The notes under the pieces: model-generated
Seen by the model: only the letters and a program-made list of their open reading frames with translations
Databases searched by the model: none
What the model was told of the DNA's origin: nothing
Translations under genes and position numbers: made by a program
Part shown: positions 1 to 11,848 of the stretch, piece by piece
Layout of the letters: each line of letters starts with the position of its first letter
How positions within the stretch are numbered: the first letter of the stretch is position 1
NCBI RefSeq assembly: GCF_009730915.1
Contig: NC_052477.1
Location: 1,505,699 to 1,569,698, forward strand
Direction of reading: 5' to 3'
DNA: 64,000 nucleotides
From: Dioscorea cayenensis subsp. rotundata
Taxonomy: Eukaryota > Streptophyta > Magnoliopsida > Dioscoreales > Dioscoreaceae

Positions 1-220
1 CCAGGTTCTTCGTGAGAAATTACCCCCCCTTCTCAAGCCTATTCACTATAGATCTATTTCAGCTTTTGATGACCAGAATTTCATTGTAACCTTGCCCTCG
101 GACAAGGCAGTGTATTCGGCTTCAAAGCGAGGGTAGATTAAATTCACGTCAAGTTTCGGTGATTGTTCTATAAAACTAGTTGCTTGGTCGCCGGAGATGG
201 GTTCTCACGAGTTGGCAGCG

Positions 221-786
221 TGATGCAGCGGTATACTCGAGACTGTTGATTCGCGCACGAATATCCGGTAACAAGTTGTCCAAACCCTGTTGATCAAGGA
301 TAACCAGGAATTGGGAAGAGTAAAATCTTATTACTCAAGAAAATGATTATTACAAAACTGATTTTCTCTTGCCCATAGACTTACATTAAATAGGCAAAAA
401 TAGCACTAAGAAAGGAGATAATTCAAAAATTTACCAAAAATAGTAAATTCTCAAATATCAGCAAAAAATAAAAAATCTATCAAAATAAAGACTATTGCCA
501 CAAACGGCTCACAAATCATAGATTTCTATCCTAAGATATAACGAAATCAATTATTACTAAAAACGACAAAATTAGAGTTTTCGAGGCCTAAACGATGGAA
601 TTTGGCCAAATTTTGATATGACTCACAAGCAAAGCTAGTGATTTGTGTTCGTTGACCCGTTTTCCTTCAAGTGAGACATTTAAAAACCAAAACTCCATCG
701 CTTAAAAATTTACCATAATACCCTTGTTAGGCCATATCCCTTTTGTCCAGAAAGACACAGGCTTACTCCTCAATACGCCCTCATCA
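221..786 (-). repeat. 3' LTR of the deleted Ty3-type element
   Basis: On the plus strand it starts TGATGCAGCGG and ends TCATCA. It aligns with 1790-2307 almost throughout. It keeps about 50 bases (roughly 611-660) that the other LTR lacks. Confidence 0.92.
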
Positions 787-1764
787 TTCTCCCTAGGTTG
801 AATACAATTCGTCCTCGAATTCGCCCTTGATTTGGAAGACCCACACCAATCTGATGTTGAACATCACTTAATGGTGGTAGCTTATCAGGTAGTTGTTCAA
901 GACATACATCTTTAATTTTAACTACAATTGGCTTCACAATCTTTGGGATTGTCTCTTCAGTTGCACAACTACCTGCATCAATCACAAACTTGCATACTTT
1001 CCCAAGGATAGTATAGGTGGACTGTAAGATGTTAGATCGCCGCCAATCGTCTTTAGTAGCCTTGGGTGTCAAGCAGGATCTTCGTACTACCCATGCCGCA
1101 CCAACGTCACCCTCGAAGACCTCCTCATCAAGGTCACCTTCGTTAAACATCGGCGGGCCTACATCGATTGTGTCTTCTTCCTCCTCATTAAAGTCGTCTT
1201 TGCCAAATACAGGCGGAATAATGTTTCCCGTATCCGCTTTTTCCTCGGAAATCATAACTCTCATGCCTTCCTTCCTGCAATCTGCTTGGCGATGCCCCTT
1301 TTCTCCACATCTGAAACATTGAATGGTGCTATTGTTTCCCCTGTTCATGCTAGTTCCCGTGGAGCGAGTCAGCAATAACTCCCCTCGAAATCTTCCGCTT
1401 GTAGTCTCCCATGGAATTCGGAATATCGACCAGTATACCAGATTCCCAACGGCTATCTTCATCACGGTAGTGTCGATTGTCACCCCCACGATCTTGCCCT
1501 CCTCATCGCTCTACCAGGGCAATGCCAGCAAAGTAGCCATTGTCTTCCTCAATGGTGCCTTCACTTCCACTTTTGGAGACACGCCCTTGATTGATGTTAC
1601 CCATCATTTGGGTATTCCGTTCAGTCAACTCCTCCATCATCTGCTCCACCTGACGGTCTAAGAGGCGGCCAACTCGCTGCTCTAATCTAGCATCGTCCTC
1701 ACGATCGTAGGTCTCCCTTCATCCTCTGCGTAGGGCAACCCGCACCTCATCCTCGTGGTGGCAT
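787..1764 (-). pseudogene. Ty3-type gag-pro-RT remnant
   Basis: A gag start at 1764 (MPPRG) is followed at once by a stop. Beyond it, frames carry a helical gag-like stretch, then a CCHC zinc knuckle (CFRCGEKGHRQADC), an acidic linker, and a protease-like core with VIDAGSC. Right after the protease core the sequence jumps to LPPLSDVQHQI, which in complete elements lies just before the reverse transcriptase. Most of protease, the RT core, RNase H and integrase are missing. The longest open piece is about 1489-770. It is a deletion derivative, not a functional gene. Confidence 0.8.
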
Positions 1765-1789
1765 GATCGATTCGGCTATGGTACCAAAC

Positions 1790-2307
1790 TGATGCAGCGG
1801 TATACTCGAGACCGTTGATTTGCTCACGAATACCCGATAACAAGTTGTACAAACCATGTTGATCAAAGATAACCAGGAATTGGGAAGAATAAAATCTTAT
1901 TACTCAAGAAAATGATTATTACCAAAACTGATTTTCTCTTTCCCATAGGCTTACATTAAATAGGCAAAAATAGCACTAAGAAAGGAGATAATTCAAAAAT
2001 TTACCAAAAATAGTAAATTCTCAAATATCAGCAAGAAATAAAAAATCTACCAAAATAAAGACTATTGCTACAAACGGTTCACAAATCAGAGATTTCTATC
2101 CTAAGATATAACGAAATCAATTATTACTAAAAACGACAAAATTAGAGTTTTCGAGGCCGAAACGATGGAATTTGGCCCGTTTTCCTTCAAGTGAGACCCT
2201 TAAAAACAAAAACTCCATCACTTAAAAATTTACCATAATACCCTTGTTAGGCCATATCCCTTTTGTCCAGAAAGACACATGCTTACTCCTCAATATGCCC
2301 CTCGTCA
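1790..2307 (-). repeat. 5' LTR of the deleted Ty3-type element
   Basis: It starts TGATGCAGCGG on the plus strand and ends CGTCA at 2307, next to the CAGCG duplication. It differs from the other LTR by scattered substitutions and one deletion of about 50 bases after GAATTTGGCC, where CC on both sides suggests a micro-homology deletion. Confidence 0.92.
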
Positions 2308-3164
2308 CAGCGGGTGACCACCTTTGGCTTCGAATTTCAAATCTTCCACTTCATTGTTATAACTGGGACTCCATCGTCTCTGTTTTGAAGCCTTTTGGTG
2401 ATTTAATTTATGTTCAAAAACGGGAGGAGGTTGCTCTCCATCACCTCCGAGCCCTCCTTCGTTTAACCCATCAGCAACCATTTCCGATTTGCGTTGTCAC
2501 TGATGTAGGTGTTCGGAGTTTTAAAGTGATGATCGAGGACGACGGTCGCGCAAACATTGGTGCACGTTCAAAGCATTCAATAGTTTCACGGCCGAGCGTT
2601 CCAACGGTTATTGCCAACGACTCGGCACCTCAGCATCCTTCTCATTATACTTCCCACAATAACAAAGGTAATTTTGTTGCTTCTTCTCCGCCCATCACCG
2701 ATGAGACTTCTGGCCGGATTGTTAAGCGTGGCTCCAGTCATGGCCGGCCGGACGAAAGGGCACCGTCTCGCGCATCGATCTCTCCGAGATCCATTATTTT
2801 CGCCGCTAATTCGGCCACCGTTGATAACCTAATCACGGGATCGGTGGAAACTCCCGAGGAGAGGCCCGGTGATGTCGCAACGGGTAACAAGAATCCCCCG
2901 TCTCTCATGGCCCCAGTTCAGCCGCAACTTATACCTATTCATTTGCCTCGGGATAAGGCTGCTGTTCAGATTTCTTCTTCTGAGCCTATTTTGAAATCAT
3001 CTCGTGATCAATCCACTGGGCCAATCTCGGAGCAATCTCATCAAGATCCACATTCTATCATCATTCGTGATATGCCTCGTGATAAGTGTTTTGATAAGAT
3101 CTCTACTTCTTTGGAGCCCATGAACAAGTCAAGCCCATAAGACATGATTCTCCACCAGGCCAAT

Positions 3165-5325
3165 TGTTGTACCCTGTCCTGATTTAGACCTCGGGCCTAT
3201 TTAGATTTTTATGCTTGCATTAGGGGTAAAATGGTCATTTAGTAGTAGTGGCATTTTTGCATGTTTGTATAGTAGTTTTATGTGAAAAAATCGGGGCAAT
3301 TCCGTCTATTTGGATCCATTTCTATGATTTTTCTATTAAGAGGGGCAATTAGGTCATTTTTTTATTAAAATGAAAAATGAAAATGAAAATGAATGAATGA
3401 ATGAGAAAAAGCCCTGGAGAGCTCTTTTCCTTCCTTGCTTCCTTGCTTCTTGTTCTTCTTGTTCGGCCGAGCATAAACTTAGAAACAAAAATCTTTCCGG
3501 CGAGAATTTCCGGCGACCTTCAATACCAAACTTATTCCTCTCTCACTCCCGAATCCGGTAAGCCTTATATCCAATGTTTTTGTTTTGTATTTCACCCGTA
3601 TTTCCTTGTTTTTAGAAATATATAAAAATTTCGATTTCTCCATGAATATGATGATTCATAGGCTTAAATTGAAGCCAATGATTTATAATGCATGTATGAG
3701 AATGTCTGTAGAAGAAAAATTTTTGATTTAGAGTTGTAAATTGGGAGAAAACCATAGTATAAGGTTCGTGCTATCGTAGTAATTTTGAAATTACTCAGTA
3801 GCACTCGAAAAATTTTTGAGCCTTGTCTCGTATTTCTTTGGTCCACATTGAAGCTCTTCTTACCCTCGAACTCATTGGAACTAGTTTTTACTCCATTCTC
3901 GAGATCGCTTGGATCCAAAATGACGATGTTTTGCCCTAAAACCCTAATATTTTTGTATTAGACATGTATAATTGTATTTTATACATTTTCTTGTGATTAT
4001 CATTCTTATGTTCATTAAAATTTGAATTCCCTCGCTTTTTATCTAGGTGGCGAGCGTCCCTCCAAGGGGAAGGAGCTCGCCGATCAGATGGAGCTGCGTC
4101 TCGTGACGAGACGATCGGTTCTCGTGAGTGGTTAAATTTATAATTGCATAGATTTAATAAGAGTACTAAAAGTATTTCTTCATGTGTTTTATTACATAAA
4201 CTTGATGATAAATTGACTTTCTTTGATATATATATATTTTTGAGTACTGAATTTACTTGAAATGGTTAAAAAAACTAGAATGCTTATACCTATTTATTTG
4301 AAAGAAACATGTTTACTTGCATTCCGTATTTATATGCAAATGAGATATGGTTTGATGTACATTTCAGTATTTAAACATTGTATGATGGATTATTTGAATT
4401 GGAAGTTAGAAAGAATTATGTTGTGGCATTTAGTTTTGATGGTGACAACGAACTTTAGTCCGACACTGCAGTGTGGGGTTCCACGGTCCGGCCTGATGGG
4501 AGGCGGCGTGGTTAACTCCCTGGTTTACCCCTGGTCAAGAGGTGCGCTGGGAGCCACTGACAGTGGGGTTCTGCTATGTGAGAAACCCGGGTCATCACAC
4601 GGGATCTCGAGTACAACACCAAGGAAAGGCACCCTTTTAAATTTTAAAAAGTTTTAAAAAGTCCTTGGTGGTCCCACAGCTAGTCAGCGCCACGATTAGT
4701 GTGGGAACCTGCTTTTAGGCCACCAGTATTTTTGGAGCTATGTTCATTATGTTTTAAAAATGTTATCGGCTTTTACTATTGATGAATCTTGTGTTATTTG
4801 TTAATATGTTGAATACTTGGGAACCCGATTTTATATGCTATTATTATTTCTTTCGAATTACCATTTGAAATACTTTATCACTCGTTACATCTATGCCGAC
4901 ACCACTCATCGGGTAAACCTCCTGCTACTCACCACTCCCCTTTTATCTTTTCGCATCGCGACGTTGGACGAGTTGTCACTGCTGCAGAGAGAGGTTTATC
5001 TCGTACTTTTATTTAGGTTTGTTATAGTATGCATGTACCCTCTATGGATCCACTAGACTTGACCTTATATGTGGTTCTTGTATTTATATTTTCGGGTTGT
5101 ATCTTAAAACCCTGGTTTGTGTTGTTATTGTCTACTTTGTGTTTAGGGTTCCTAGTACTAGGGAACCCTATTTGTGATATTTTATTATGTTGTCTTCTAG
5201 TTATATAATTGTGATAACAGTTTATATTGAGCCTTTACGGCGACACGAAAAGTGGGGCCGTTGTGGGACCCACTTCTTGTCGTCGTGGCGGTTGCCACGT
5301 CCCCGGTTAGGTTCGGGGCGTGACA
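3165..5325 (+). mobile_element. Solo LTR, about 2.16 kb, Ty3/gypsy (Tekay/Del-like)
   Basis: It begins TGTTGTACCC and ends GGGGCGTGACA, with the 5-bp duplication CCAAT on both sides (3160-3164 and 5326-5330). No gag or pol sequence is present, so it is best read as a solo LTR left by recombination between two LTRs. The large size and the GGGGCGTGACA end are typical of Tekay/Del chromovirus LTRs. Strand is judged from the likely leader sequence after 3400 and is uncertain. Short open frames inside it are not genes. Confidence 0.85.
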
Positions 5326-6126
5326 CCAATCCTTCACAATCTTTTCCAGATCAGGCCCATCCCCCTCAATCTATTCCAAATCAGCACCAATCTTCAAAAC
5401 CTGTTCCAAATCAGGCCCAATCTTCACCATCTGCTCTGGACCAAGCTCCCACTGCAAATTCAGTTTCTACCCCTTTGGATTCTTCTCAGCCTCCCTCATT
5501 GGTAATCCCAGAGGGTTATAAATGGGTTTTATACCAGGGTGGGTGGACCCTCATTCCCATCACACTTTCAGAATTGTATGACCTTTAGAGGAAGAGCTTT
5601 TAAATGATGAGGAAATGGTTGATTGGGGAGAGATTGAGGAACAAGCTTTTTTAGAAGGTAATGGAGATGAAGACACTTTGCTAAATGATGCTGACACGTT
5701 GTATGACCTGACCCTCAAAGAGCAAGGTAGTGAAGTGGATCTTTGTTCTCAGATGACTGAAGACTCTCAGAACATTCATTCCTTTAAGAACGTGACTACA
5801 CCTTCAAGACGTAGTAGCAGGCCAAAAAAGCCATCCACTCGTTGGAATGAAGAATCTGGTTTCATTGCCCGTCCACCCAAATCATCTAAAAAAAACGGGA
5901 TGACGTCTAATGCTTCGTAAGAAGGTACGCCTTCTACTTATGCCTGCTTTTAAATTCTCGGATCGATGCTCAAATTCTTAATTATAGCAAAGCATGTGGT
6001 ATTGATTTCTTTAGGTTCACCTACTCATAAATTGAAATGCTTAGCTACTATTCATGGTCCGGAATCATCCGAGGAAAGGCAGGAGACCTCTATGAGGTCC
6101 GCAACCACGACTCCCCATGATAATTT

Positions 6127-9100
6127 ATGATTATTTTAACCTGGAATGTTAGGGGACTGGGTCACCCAGCCAAACGTCATTTAGTTAAAGATTTCATTTC
6201 TTCTTGCAAAGTAGATTTAGTTTGCCTTCAAGAATCGAAACTACAAGAAATTCATTCTTCGACTTAGCGATCAATTGGTGGAAGGCGCTTTTGATTCTTT
6301 TTAACTTTCTACCAAAGAATCCATGACAAATTTGGAGGTATCATAATTGCTTGGGATAGTACTCTTCTCACTGGCACCTTAGTTCATAAAGGCACCTTTT
6401 CTATCTCGATTTCTTTTCTTAACAAAATTGATCATTCAAGTTTTCTTTGTACTTCTGTTTATGGACCTAATGCTTGCTCTCAGAAAGCTAAGTTTTGGAG
6501 CGAGCTCCGTAACATTCACCTTCTTAGTACACTTCCCTGGGTATTAGGTGGGTATTTTAAAGCTACTTTTTCTATCCAAGATAAAAATAAAGGTTTGCCT
6601 AATCTTGAAGATATAGCTTGCTCCACAAATTTTATTCAGGATTTGGATCTTTTTGAACCCCCCTTAGTGGTCGTGGTTACACTTGGACTAATGGTCAGAC
6701 TGATCCAATTTGGGTACGTCTAGATCGTTTCCTTCTCTCACATGATTGGCTTACAATTTTCCCTAAGGTTTCTCAATTTACAAAGCGTCGCTTTGGCTCA
6801 GATCATACACCTATTCTTCTAGAGCTAGGAGATTATATTCCACGACCACGCATTTTCCGTTTTGAACATGCTTGGTATCTACATGATGATCTTTCTCAAA
6901 CTATTCATACTTGGTGGACAGATTATTCTCCTAGAGGATGTGGGGCTTTTGTGCTTGCTAAGAAATTAATATTTTTGAAACATAAACTTAGGGAATGGGC
7001 TCCCAGGTCTATACCTAGCAATTCCATTAAAAAACAAGCCATTCTTTCAGAACTGGATTCCCTAGATCATATTTCTGATTAACGACCTTTCACTACGGTT
7101 GAGTCTCTACGGAAATCATCACTTCAGATGGAGCTTATTACTATTCTTCACGTGGAAGAACTTTATTGGCGACAATGTTCCCGTCTTAATTGGTTAAAAT
7201 CTGGTGATTGAAATACCAGATTTTTTCATATGATAGCTAATAGTCGCCGTAATCGCAATTTCATCCCCCGTATTCTTTCTAACGGGGTATGGCATGATGG
7301 AGATTTTAAGATTCGTCGTTTATTTGAAGGTCACTTCCATTCTATAATTGGTAGTCAGAGACCAAATAGATTTCTAATAGATTGGAATGCTCTCTTCAGA
7401 CATAAAGCCTCTATCGATTTATCTTCTTTAGAACTACCTTTTTCTTTAGATGAAGTCAAATTAGCTACTTTCGCCTTGGGAGCTGACAAAGCGCCAGGTC
7501 TTGATGGTTTTCCCATTTCTTTCTTTCAAAGATATTGGCACATTATTCATCCTGATCTCTTTAAGCTATGTACCGATTTTTTTTAGGGGAATGCCAATTT
7601 GAAACGCATCAATTGGACTTCTATTGCTCTAATTCCTAAAACCCAAACTCCTTATAGTGTTTCTGATTTTAGACCTATTAGTCTTCTTAACTCCACTGTC
7701 AAGATACTTTCCAAAATCTTAGCTAATAGGTTAAGTCAGGTCTTAGATGAGCTGGTTGATGATTCGCAATTGGGTTTTATCAAAGGACGTTGTATTGTAG
7801 ACAACATTATCGCTGCCGAGGAACTCATTTTCAGTTTACAGAAATGGAAACTTTCAAGTTTTGCTTTTAAGGTTGATTTTGCAAAAGCTTTTGACTCTAT
7901 TGACTGGGATTTTCTTTTTGATGTACTCAAGTCAAGGGGTTTTGGACAGCGTTGGATCTTCTAGATTCAGCAACTCCTTTTTTCTTCTAAAGGCCGTTTC
8001 ATCATTAATATTGATGGCTCTCAACAAGGTTATATCCGGTGGAAAAGGGGTCTCCGACAAGGAGATCCCTTATCTCCCATGTTATTTGTTTTAGCGGCTG
8101 ATACGCTTAGTGCGATGTTTTCCCATGCTATTGCATCTGGTGCACTCTATGTGGTACCTTTGGGGTCTTATGGTAGAATTTGTCATCTTCAATATGCTGA
8201 CGACTTAATCATTTTTTCCGCTGGGGGGGTTGAAGACCTTGCTGTGATAAAATTAATTCTTTATCTTTATGAGGGTATCTCTGGCTTATCTGTTAACTTT
8301 AGGAAGAGTTGTCTATAATGTACGCGCTATGGATTATTGCCTAATCCCATTTTTTCTACTATTTTAAATTGCAAAAGTGATTCTCTCCCAATAACTTATT
8401 TGGGTGTTCCTCTTTCTGGCCGTAGACCCCGTAAACAAGATTGGGATAAGTTGATACTTTCAGTCAAATTGAAACTTTTTTCTTGGAAAGCTACCTACCT
8501 GTCTCTAGGTGGTAGGCTTACTTTGCTCAATTCTGTCTTATCTTCAATTCCATCATATTGGATGTCCGTCTTTCAACTTCCAGCTTGGGTTCTTCAGGCT
8601 ATTGATAAAATTCGTAGAGACTTTCTTTGGAAAGGGCAAGATTTAGGACCCAAAGGTACTCGATTGGTTACCTGGAAACGTATATGTAAACCTAAGAATA
8701 TGGGTGGATGGGGAATTCTTGACCTTGCCACTTTCAACACTGCACTTCTTGCCAAATGATGGTGGAAATTAACTACTGCATTTAAAGGGTGTTGGTTATA
8801 TATTATTAAGTTCAATTATCATATAATGGATACTTCCCTAGTTATGTATCACCAACCTCCAAAAAAAATTTCTTTTTTCTGGGCTGGTTTACTTCCAATA
8901 TTACCGGCATTTCGAATTCCTCTAAAACCCATAATTCTAAACGGTGAACGGACTTTGTTTTGGCATGATAATTGCCTTCATGGACAGACTCCAAAGTCTT
9001 TGTGGTCTGATTTGTTTTTTGATTGTAATTTCCCGGATATTTCAGTTCAACAATTTGCCTGTGGATTGCCTTACTTGAGAACTTTATTTAGAGAAGCCAC

Positions 9101-9811
9101 TGTAGAGGATTTTCTTTTCTTAAAATCTTTCATTCCCTGTCTTCTTAATGATTTAGATCGTAGAGATTGGAGTTTGGATCCTAGCAAGCTCTTCTCTGTC
9201 CGCTCATTCTATTATTTCCTTATTGATGGTGGCCTTCGTTGTCCCTTAGGATTACAATTTTGGAAAATTGGGTGTCCCACAAAAATTTCATTATTTTGTT
9301 GGTTGGCTTGGGATAACAAAATTTAACCCTGATGAATCTTTTTTCCCGTGGTTGTAATTTTGTTTCTACTCCTACTTGTGTTCTTTGCCATGGTGATGTG
9401 GAAACTATCGATCACTTATTTATTCATTGTGCTTATGTTCAACGCCTTTGGTTCTTCTTTAATAGTACTCTTCATAATGATTCAATCCCTGTTTCTGTTC
9501 ATGGTGTTTGGACTAACTGGTTAGCATCTTTTGCCAAGGCTCAACGACGCGTTTGGAGCCTTCTCATCTGTGCTTTGTTTTGGAATATTTGGCTAAAGCG
9601 AAATAGGCAAATTTTTAAACAACAAATGTTACATCCTCTAGTACTTGCACGTAAAATCATTCATATTTTTCTCTTTTGGATTTCTGCAGCTAAGGATCCT
9701 CAACAATTTTCAGGCAAGCTTACTACCAGCATCAAGCGCTCCCTACACTTTCTGAATTCCACTTCCGCGCCTGAAAGTGGAGCAGACGTCTGTAGCACCA
9801 ACACCATGTGA
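6127..9811 (+). pseudogene. LINE ORF2: endonuclease - reverse transcriptase
   Basis: ORF2 starts at ATG 6127 with TWNVRGLG, the first motif of an APE-type endonuclease, and VCLQES soon after. The reverse transcriptase follows: ADKAPGLDGF (about 7490), PISLLN, QLGFIKGR, KVDFAKAFDSI (7870), RGLRQGDPLSP (8050) and the catalytic YADD (about 8197). The C-terminal zf-RVT-like part has W-rich motifs and CVLCHGDVETIDHLFIHC (about 9370-9430). In-frame stops at 7080, 7209, 7584, 7962 and 8757 and a frameshift near 9325 break it. Most stops fit CAA/CAG-to-stop or TGG-to-stop transitions. Confidence 0.93.
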
Positions 9812-10036
9812 GACTGACACCTTTTGCTGAAGTAATGGAAGCGGATTGTTGATACTTTCAGATATCATCTCCTTGCTGTCCATTTTGTTTTCTTTTTTTC
9901 TATTGGGAGTTCCTTGCTCCTGATTTTCATTTTTACTTGTTTGTCTTTCTTCCTTTGCGTTGTTGTTCTATCTTTGTTTTTTCCTTTTCTAATAAAATTT
10001 TGTGGTTTATCCACTTTTATTAAAAAAAAAAAAAAA

Positions 10037-10464
10037 TTATATTAAACTTTTAATTTTAGTTAAAAAAAGCATTTTTGATTTTGGAAATGAACAAAACTAT
10101 CCTTTGAGTCTAAATTCCATGAACACATAATAGTATTAATGAGTTAAGTAAAAAAGTTAATGATTTTATTTAATTGTATTCTTTAGTTAATTAATTACTT
10201 TAAATAACAAGAAGACAAAGTCAAAGAACAAAACCCTCTAATACCAAACCTTACATTTTAGAAACCAAACATAAAACAAAACCTAACCCTAACTAATTAC
10301 CTTCTCTCAAACACCAACCAACCAAAATTTAGCAAACCACTCATTCTCTTTTTCCTTAAAAACTCTCTCCTTCTCCTCCCTCCCTCTTCTCCAACCAAGA
10401 AAATCAAACCCAAAAATAAAAAAATAATTAATAATTAATTAATTAAAACATACAACTAAAAAAG
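10037..10464. other. Spacer and leader upstream of the PMEI-like gene
   Basis: AT-rich sequence follows the LINE poly(A). From about 10250 it becomes C- and A-rich with CT-rich tracts (10340-10400) typical of a plant 5' leader, and a telo-box-like CCTAACCCTAA near 10280. No convincing TATA box was found. Confidence 0.5.
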
Positions 10465-11019
10465 ATGGCTTCCTACCATTACCACCACCACCACCTACTG
10501 ATCATCATCTTCCTCTTCATCTCCGGCTGCAATGCCGATCTCCTCCACTCGACATGCAAGCTTACCGGCGTGCACAACGACCTGTGTCTCCAAATTTTGA
10601 CAGCCAATCCCAAGAGCAAGACCGTCGACGATGCCCACGGCCTTACTAGCATCATCCTTAAAGCCACAGAAAAGACTGTAATTTCCACCGGAGAAGAAAT
10701 TATTCGTTTAGCCGAACGAACACCGGCTCAAGAAGATGATCTCTTGCAGTGCATTCAAGACTGCGAAGAAGAATACGAAGATGCAGTGCAGCAGCTGGAG
10801 CAATCAAGATTGTCCATGGATGAAAAAGAATACCATGAAGTGGTAATGTTCATTGAGGCAGCCATGGGAGATGTTAAAGCTTGCCAAGAAAGTTGTGTGC
10901 TAGTGCCCGGACATAAGAATGTTCTTACTAAGCAGAACAAGAACGTTAGCCAGATGTGTAGCATTGCCCTAACCCTAGTCAAGATGCTCCAAGCTGAGAA
11001 GGAGCACCATCAACCCTAA
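10465..11019 (+). CDS. Plant invertase/pectin methylesterase inhibitor-like protein
   Basis: An intronless gene of 184 codons. It starts with a histidine-rich run and a hydrophobic signal peptide (residues 11-24), so the product should be secreted to the apoplast. The rest fits the four-helix PMEI fold: C31 and C41 fit the first disulfide of the N-terminal hairpin, and C100 with C140 the second. Further support is the CEEEYEDAVQQL stretch (100-111) and the C-terminal CSIALTLVKML. Extra cysteines at 22, 96, 144 and 165 are not part of the usual four. Family members inhibit either pectin methylesterase or acid invertase, and sequence alone does not tell which. It is tail-to-tail with a pectinesterase gene, 830 bases away, which makes the pectinesterase role attractive but unproven. 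Confidence 0.85.
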   Translation: MASYHYHHHHLLIIIFLFISGCNADLLHSTCKLTGVHNDLCLQILTANPKSKTVDDAHGLTSIILKATEKTVISTGEEIIRLAERTPAQEDDLLQCIQDCEEEYEDAVQQLEQSRLSMDEKEYHEVVMFIEAAMGDVKACQESCVLVPGHKNVLTKQNKNVSQMCSIALTLVKMLQAEKEHHQP

Positions 11020-11848
11020 TTGATCTTTTTCAATATTGGGTGTGATATATAATTGAGTTTTTGTATGCATGCATGTAGGAACGTCCTTCATTAATGGAAT
11101 TAAGATAATCTTAATTTTTAAACATGGTCTTCATGTGTTCGGTCAACAATCACATATTGTAATGCATAAGCATTGATTCACATCTTTTGTTAATATTTTG
11201 CTTAATTTCTTTATTTAATGAACTCCATTAATTAATTTCCCACTTGAATGAATATAAACTCTAATTAAAGCATCCATGCACATGCATATATCTGTAATTT
11301 TTGCATAAATAAAGTTGGAAGACATGTTACACTTGTTGAGAATTATAAGAATATATGAAGAAATACATGAACATATCATATGTGATCAGAGTCAAGAGAT
11401 TGTGGAATTCAATAAAGCTTGTTTACATGCAACATGAATATATATATATATATATATATATAAAGAACCCATTTATCAAAATTGCATGATTAACCCTTTC
11501 ATGATTTTGACATTAGATATGCATCTTATTTACCTTGCCAACAAATCCAAACTTAGAGCAAGTGAGATAGAAGTAGAGTGGGTTTTCAAAGAGAGCAATA
11601 AGTAGAACAAGAACAAGCTAATCAATTTGAAAGGTAACAAGATCAGGTAAATAGTACTCCATCTTAGGAGAACAACAACATATAAGATGAAGAAGAAGAA
11701 GCAGCAGAAGAAGAAGTATATGAATAAGAAGAAATAAATGAAAGAGAAGCAAGAAGAAGAAGAAGAAAGTTCTTTTATTTGGTTATCAAAAACAAATAGT
11801 GAAGAAGAGGGAATTACTCCATTGTGGAAGGAGAGAGAGAAAGAGAGA
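11020..11848. other. Convergent intergenic spacer
   Basis: It holds the presumed 3' UTRs of the PMEI-like gene (from the left) and of the pectinesterase gene (from the right). A (TA)n tract lies at about 11438-11462. The part next to the pectinesterase stop is purine-rich on the plus strand, with GAA repeats at 11685-11770, so its mRNA 3' UTR would be pyrimidine-rich. No further gene is seen. Confidence 0.5.

Larger units (their letters stand above)
221..2307 (-). mobile_element. Internally deleted Ty3/gypsy-type LTR retrotransposon
   Basis: Two LTR copies (221-786 and 1790-2307) flank about 1 kb of internal sequence. Both begin and end with the TG/CA pair. The element is flanked by an exact 5-bp duplication CAGCG (216-220 and 2308-2312). 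Read on the minus strand, a primer-binding-like TGGTACCATAGCC follows the right-hand (5') LTR, and a purine tract TAGGGAGAA (787-795) precedes the left-hand (3') LTR. Most of pol is absent, so the element is non-autonomous. It lies inside the LINE ORF1, so it is younger than the LINE. Confidence 0.93.
1..5920 (+). pseudogene. LINE ORF1 (nucleic-acid-binding protein), split by two insertions
   Basis: ORF1 pieces lie at about 150-220, 2313-3164, 5331-5588 and 5615-5920. The first junction joins codons before 220 to the codons GDHLWLRI from 2313; the tryptophan and LPLH motif that follow resemble the conserved DUF4283-like part of plant L1 ORF1. After the second insertion the same frame resumes at 5331 (2166 bases removed, a multiple of three). 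A TAA at 3138-3140 lies inside the frame and would be CAA before a C-to-T change. Between 5588 and 5615 the frame shifts by one. The tail is rich in P, Q and S, then acidic, then basic. A stop near the beginning of the window suggests that the N-terminal part is damaged too. Confidence 0.8.
1..10036 (+). mobile_element. L1-type LINE, decayed, 5' end outside the window
   Basis: The element runs from before the window start to a poly(A) run at about 10022-10036, preceded by an AATAAA-like signal. Its order is that of plant L1 elements: ORF1 (glycine/tryptophan-rich N-terminal part and a low-complexity tail), then ORF2 with an endonuclease, a reverse transcriptase with YADD, and a C-terminal zinc-finger-like part. 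Two LTR elements (221-2307 and 3165-5325) landed in ORF1 later; removing each with one copy of its target duplication brings the flanking ORF1 coding sequence together. Many stops and some frameshifts show that it is dead. Its own target-site duplication cannot be checked because the 5' end is missing. Confidence 0.92.

Noticed and set aside
1017..1661. Plus-strand open frames opposite the gag remnant
   Set aside because: Antisense shadows of the minus-strand zinc-knuckle/protease stretch.
4262..5588. Open frames inside the 2.2-kb solo LTR
   Set aside because: They lie in LTR sequence bounded by a target duplication; only the part from 5331 is LINE ORF1.
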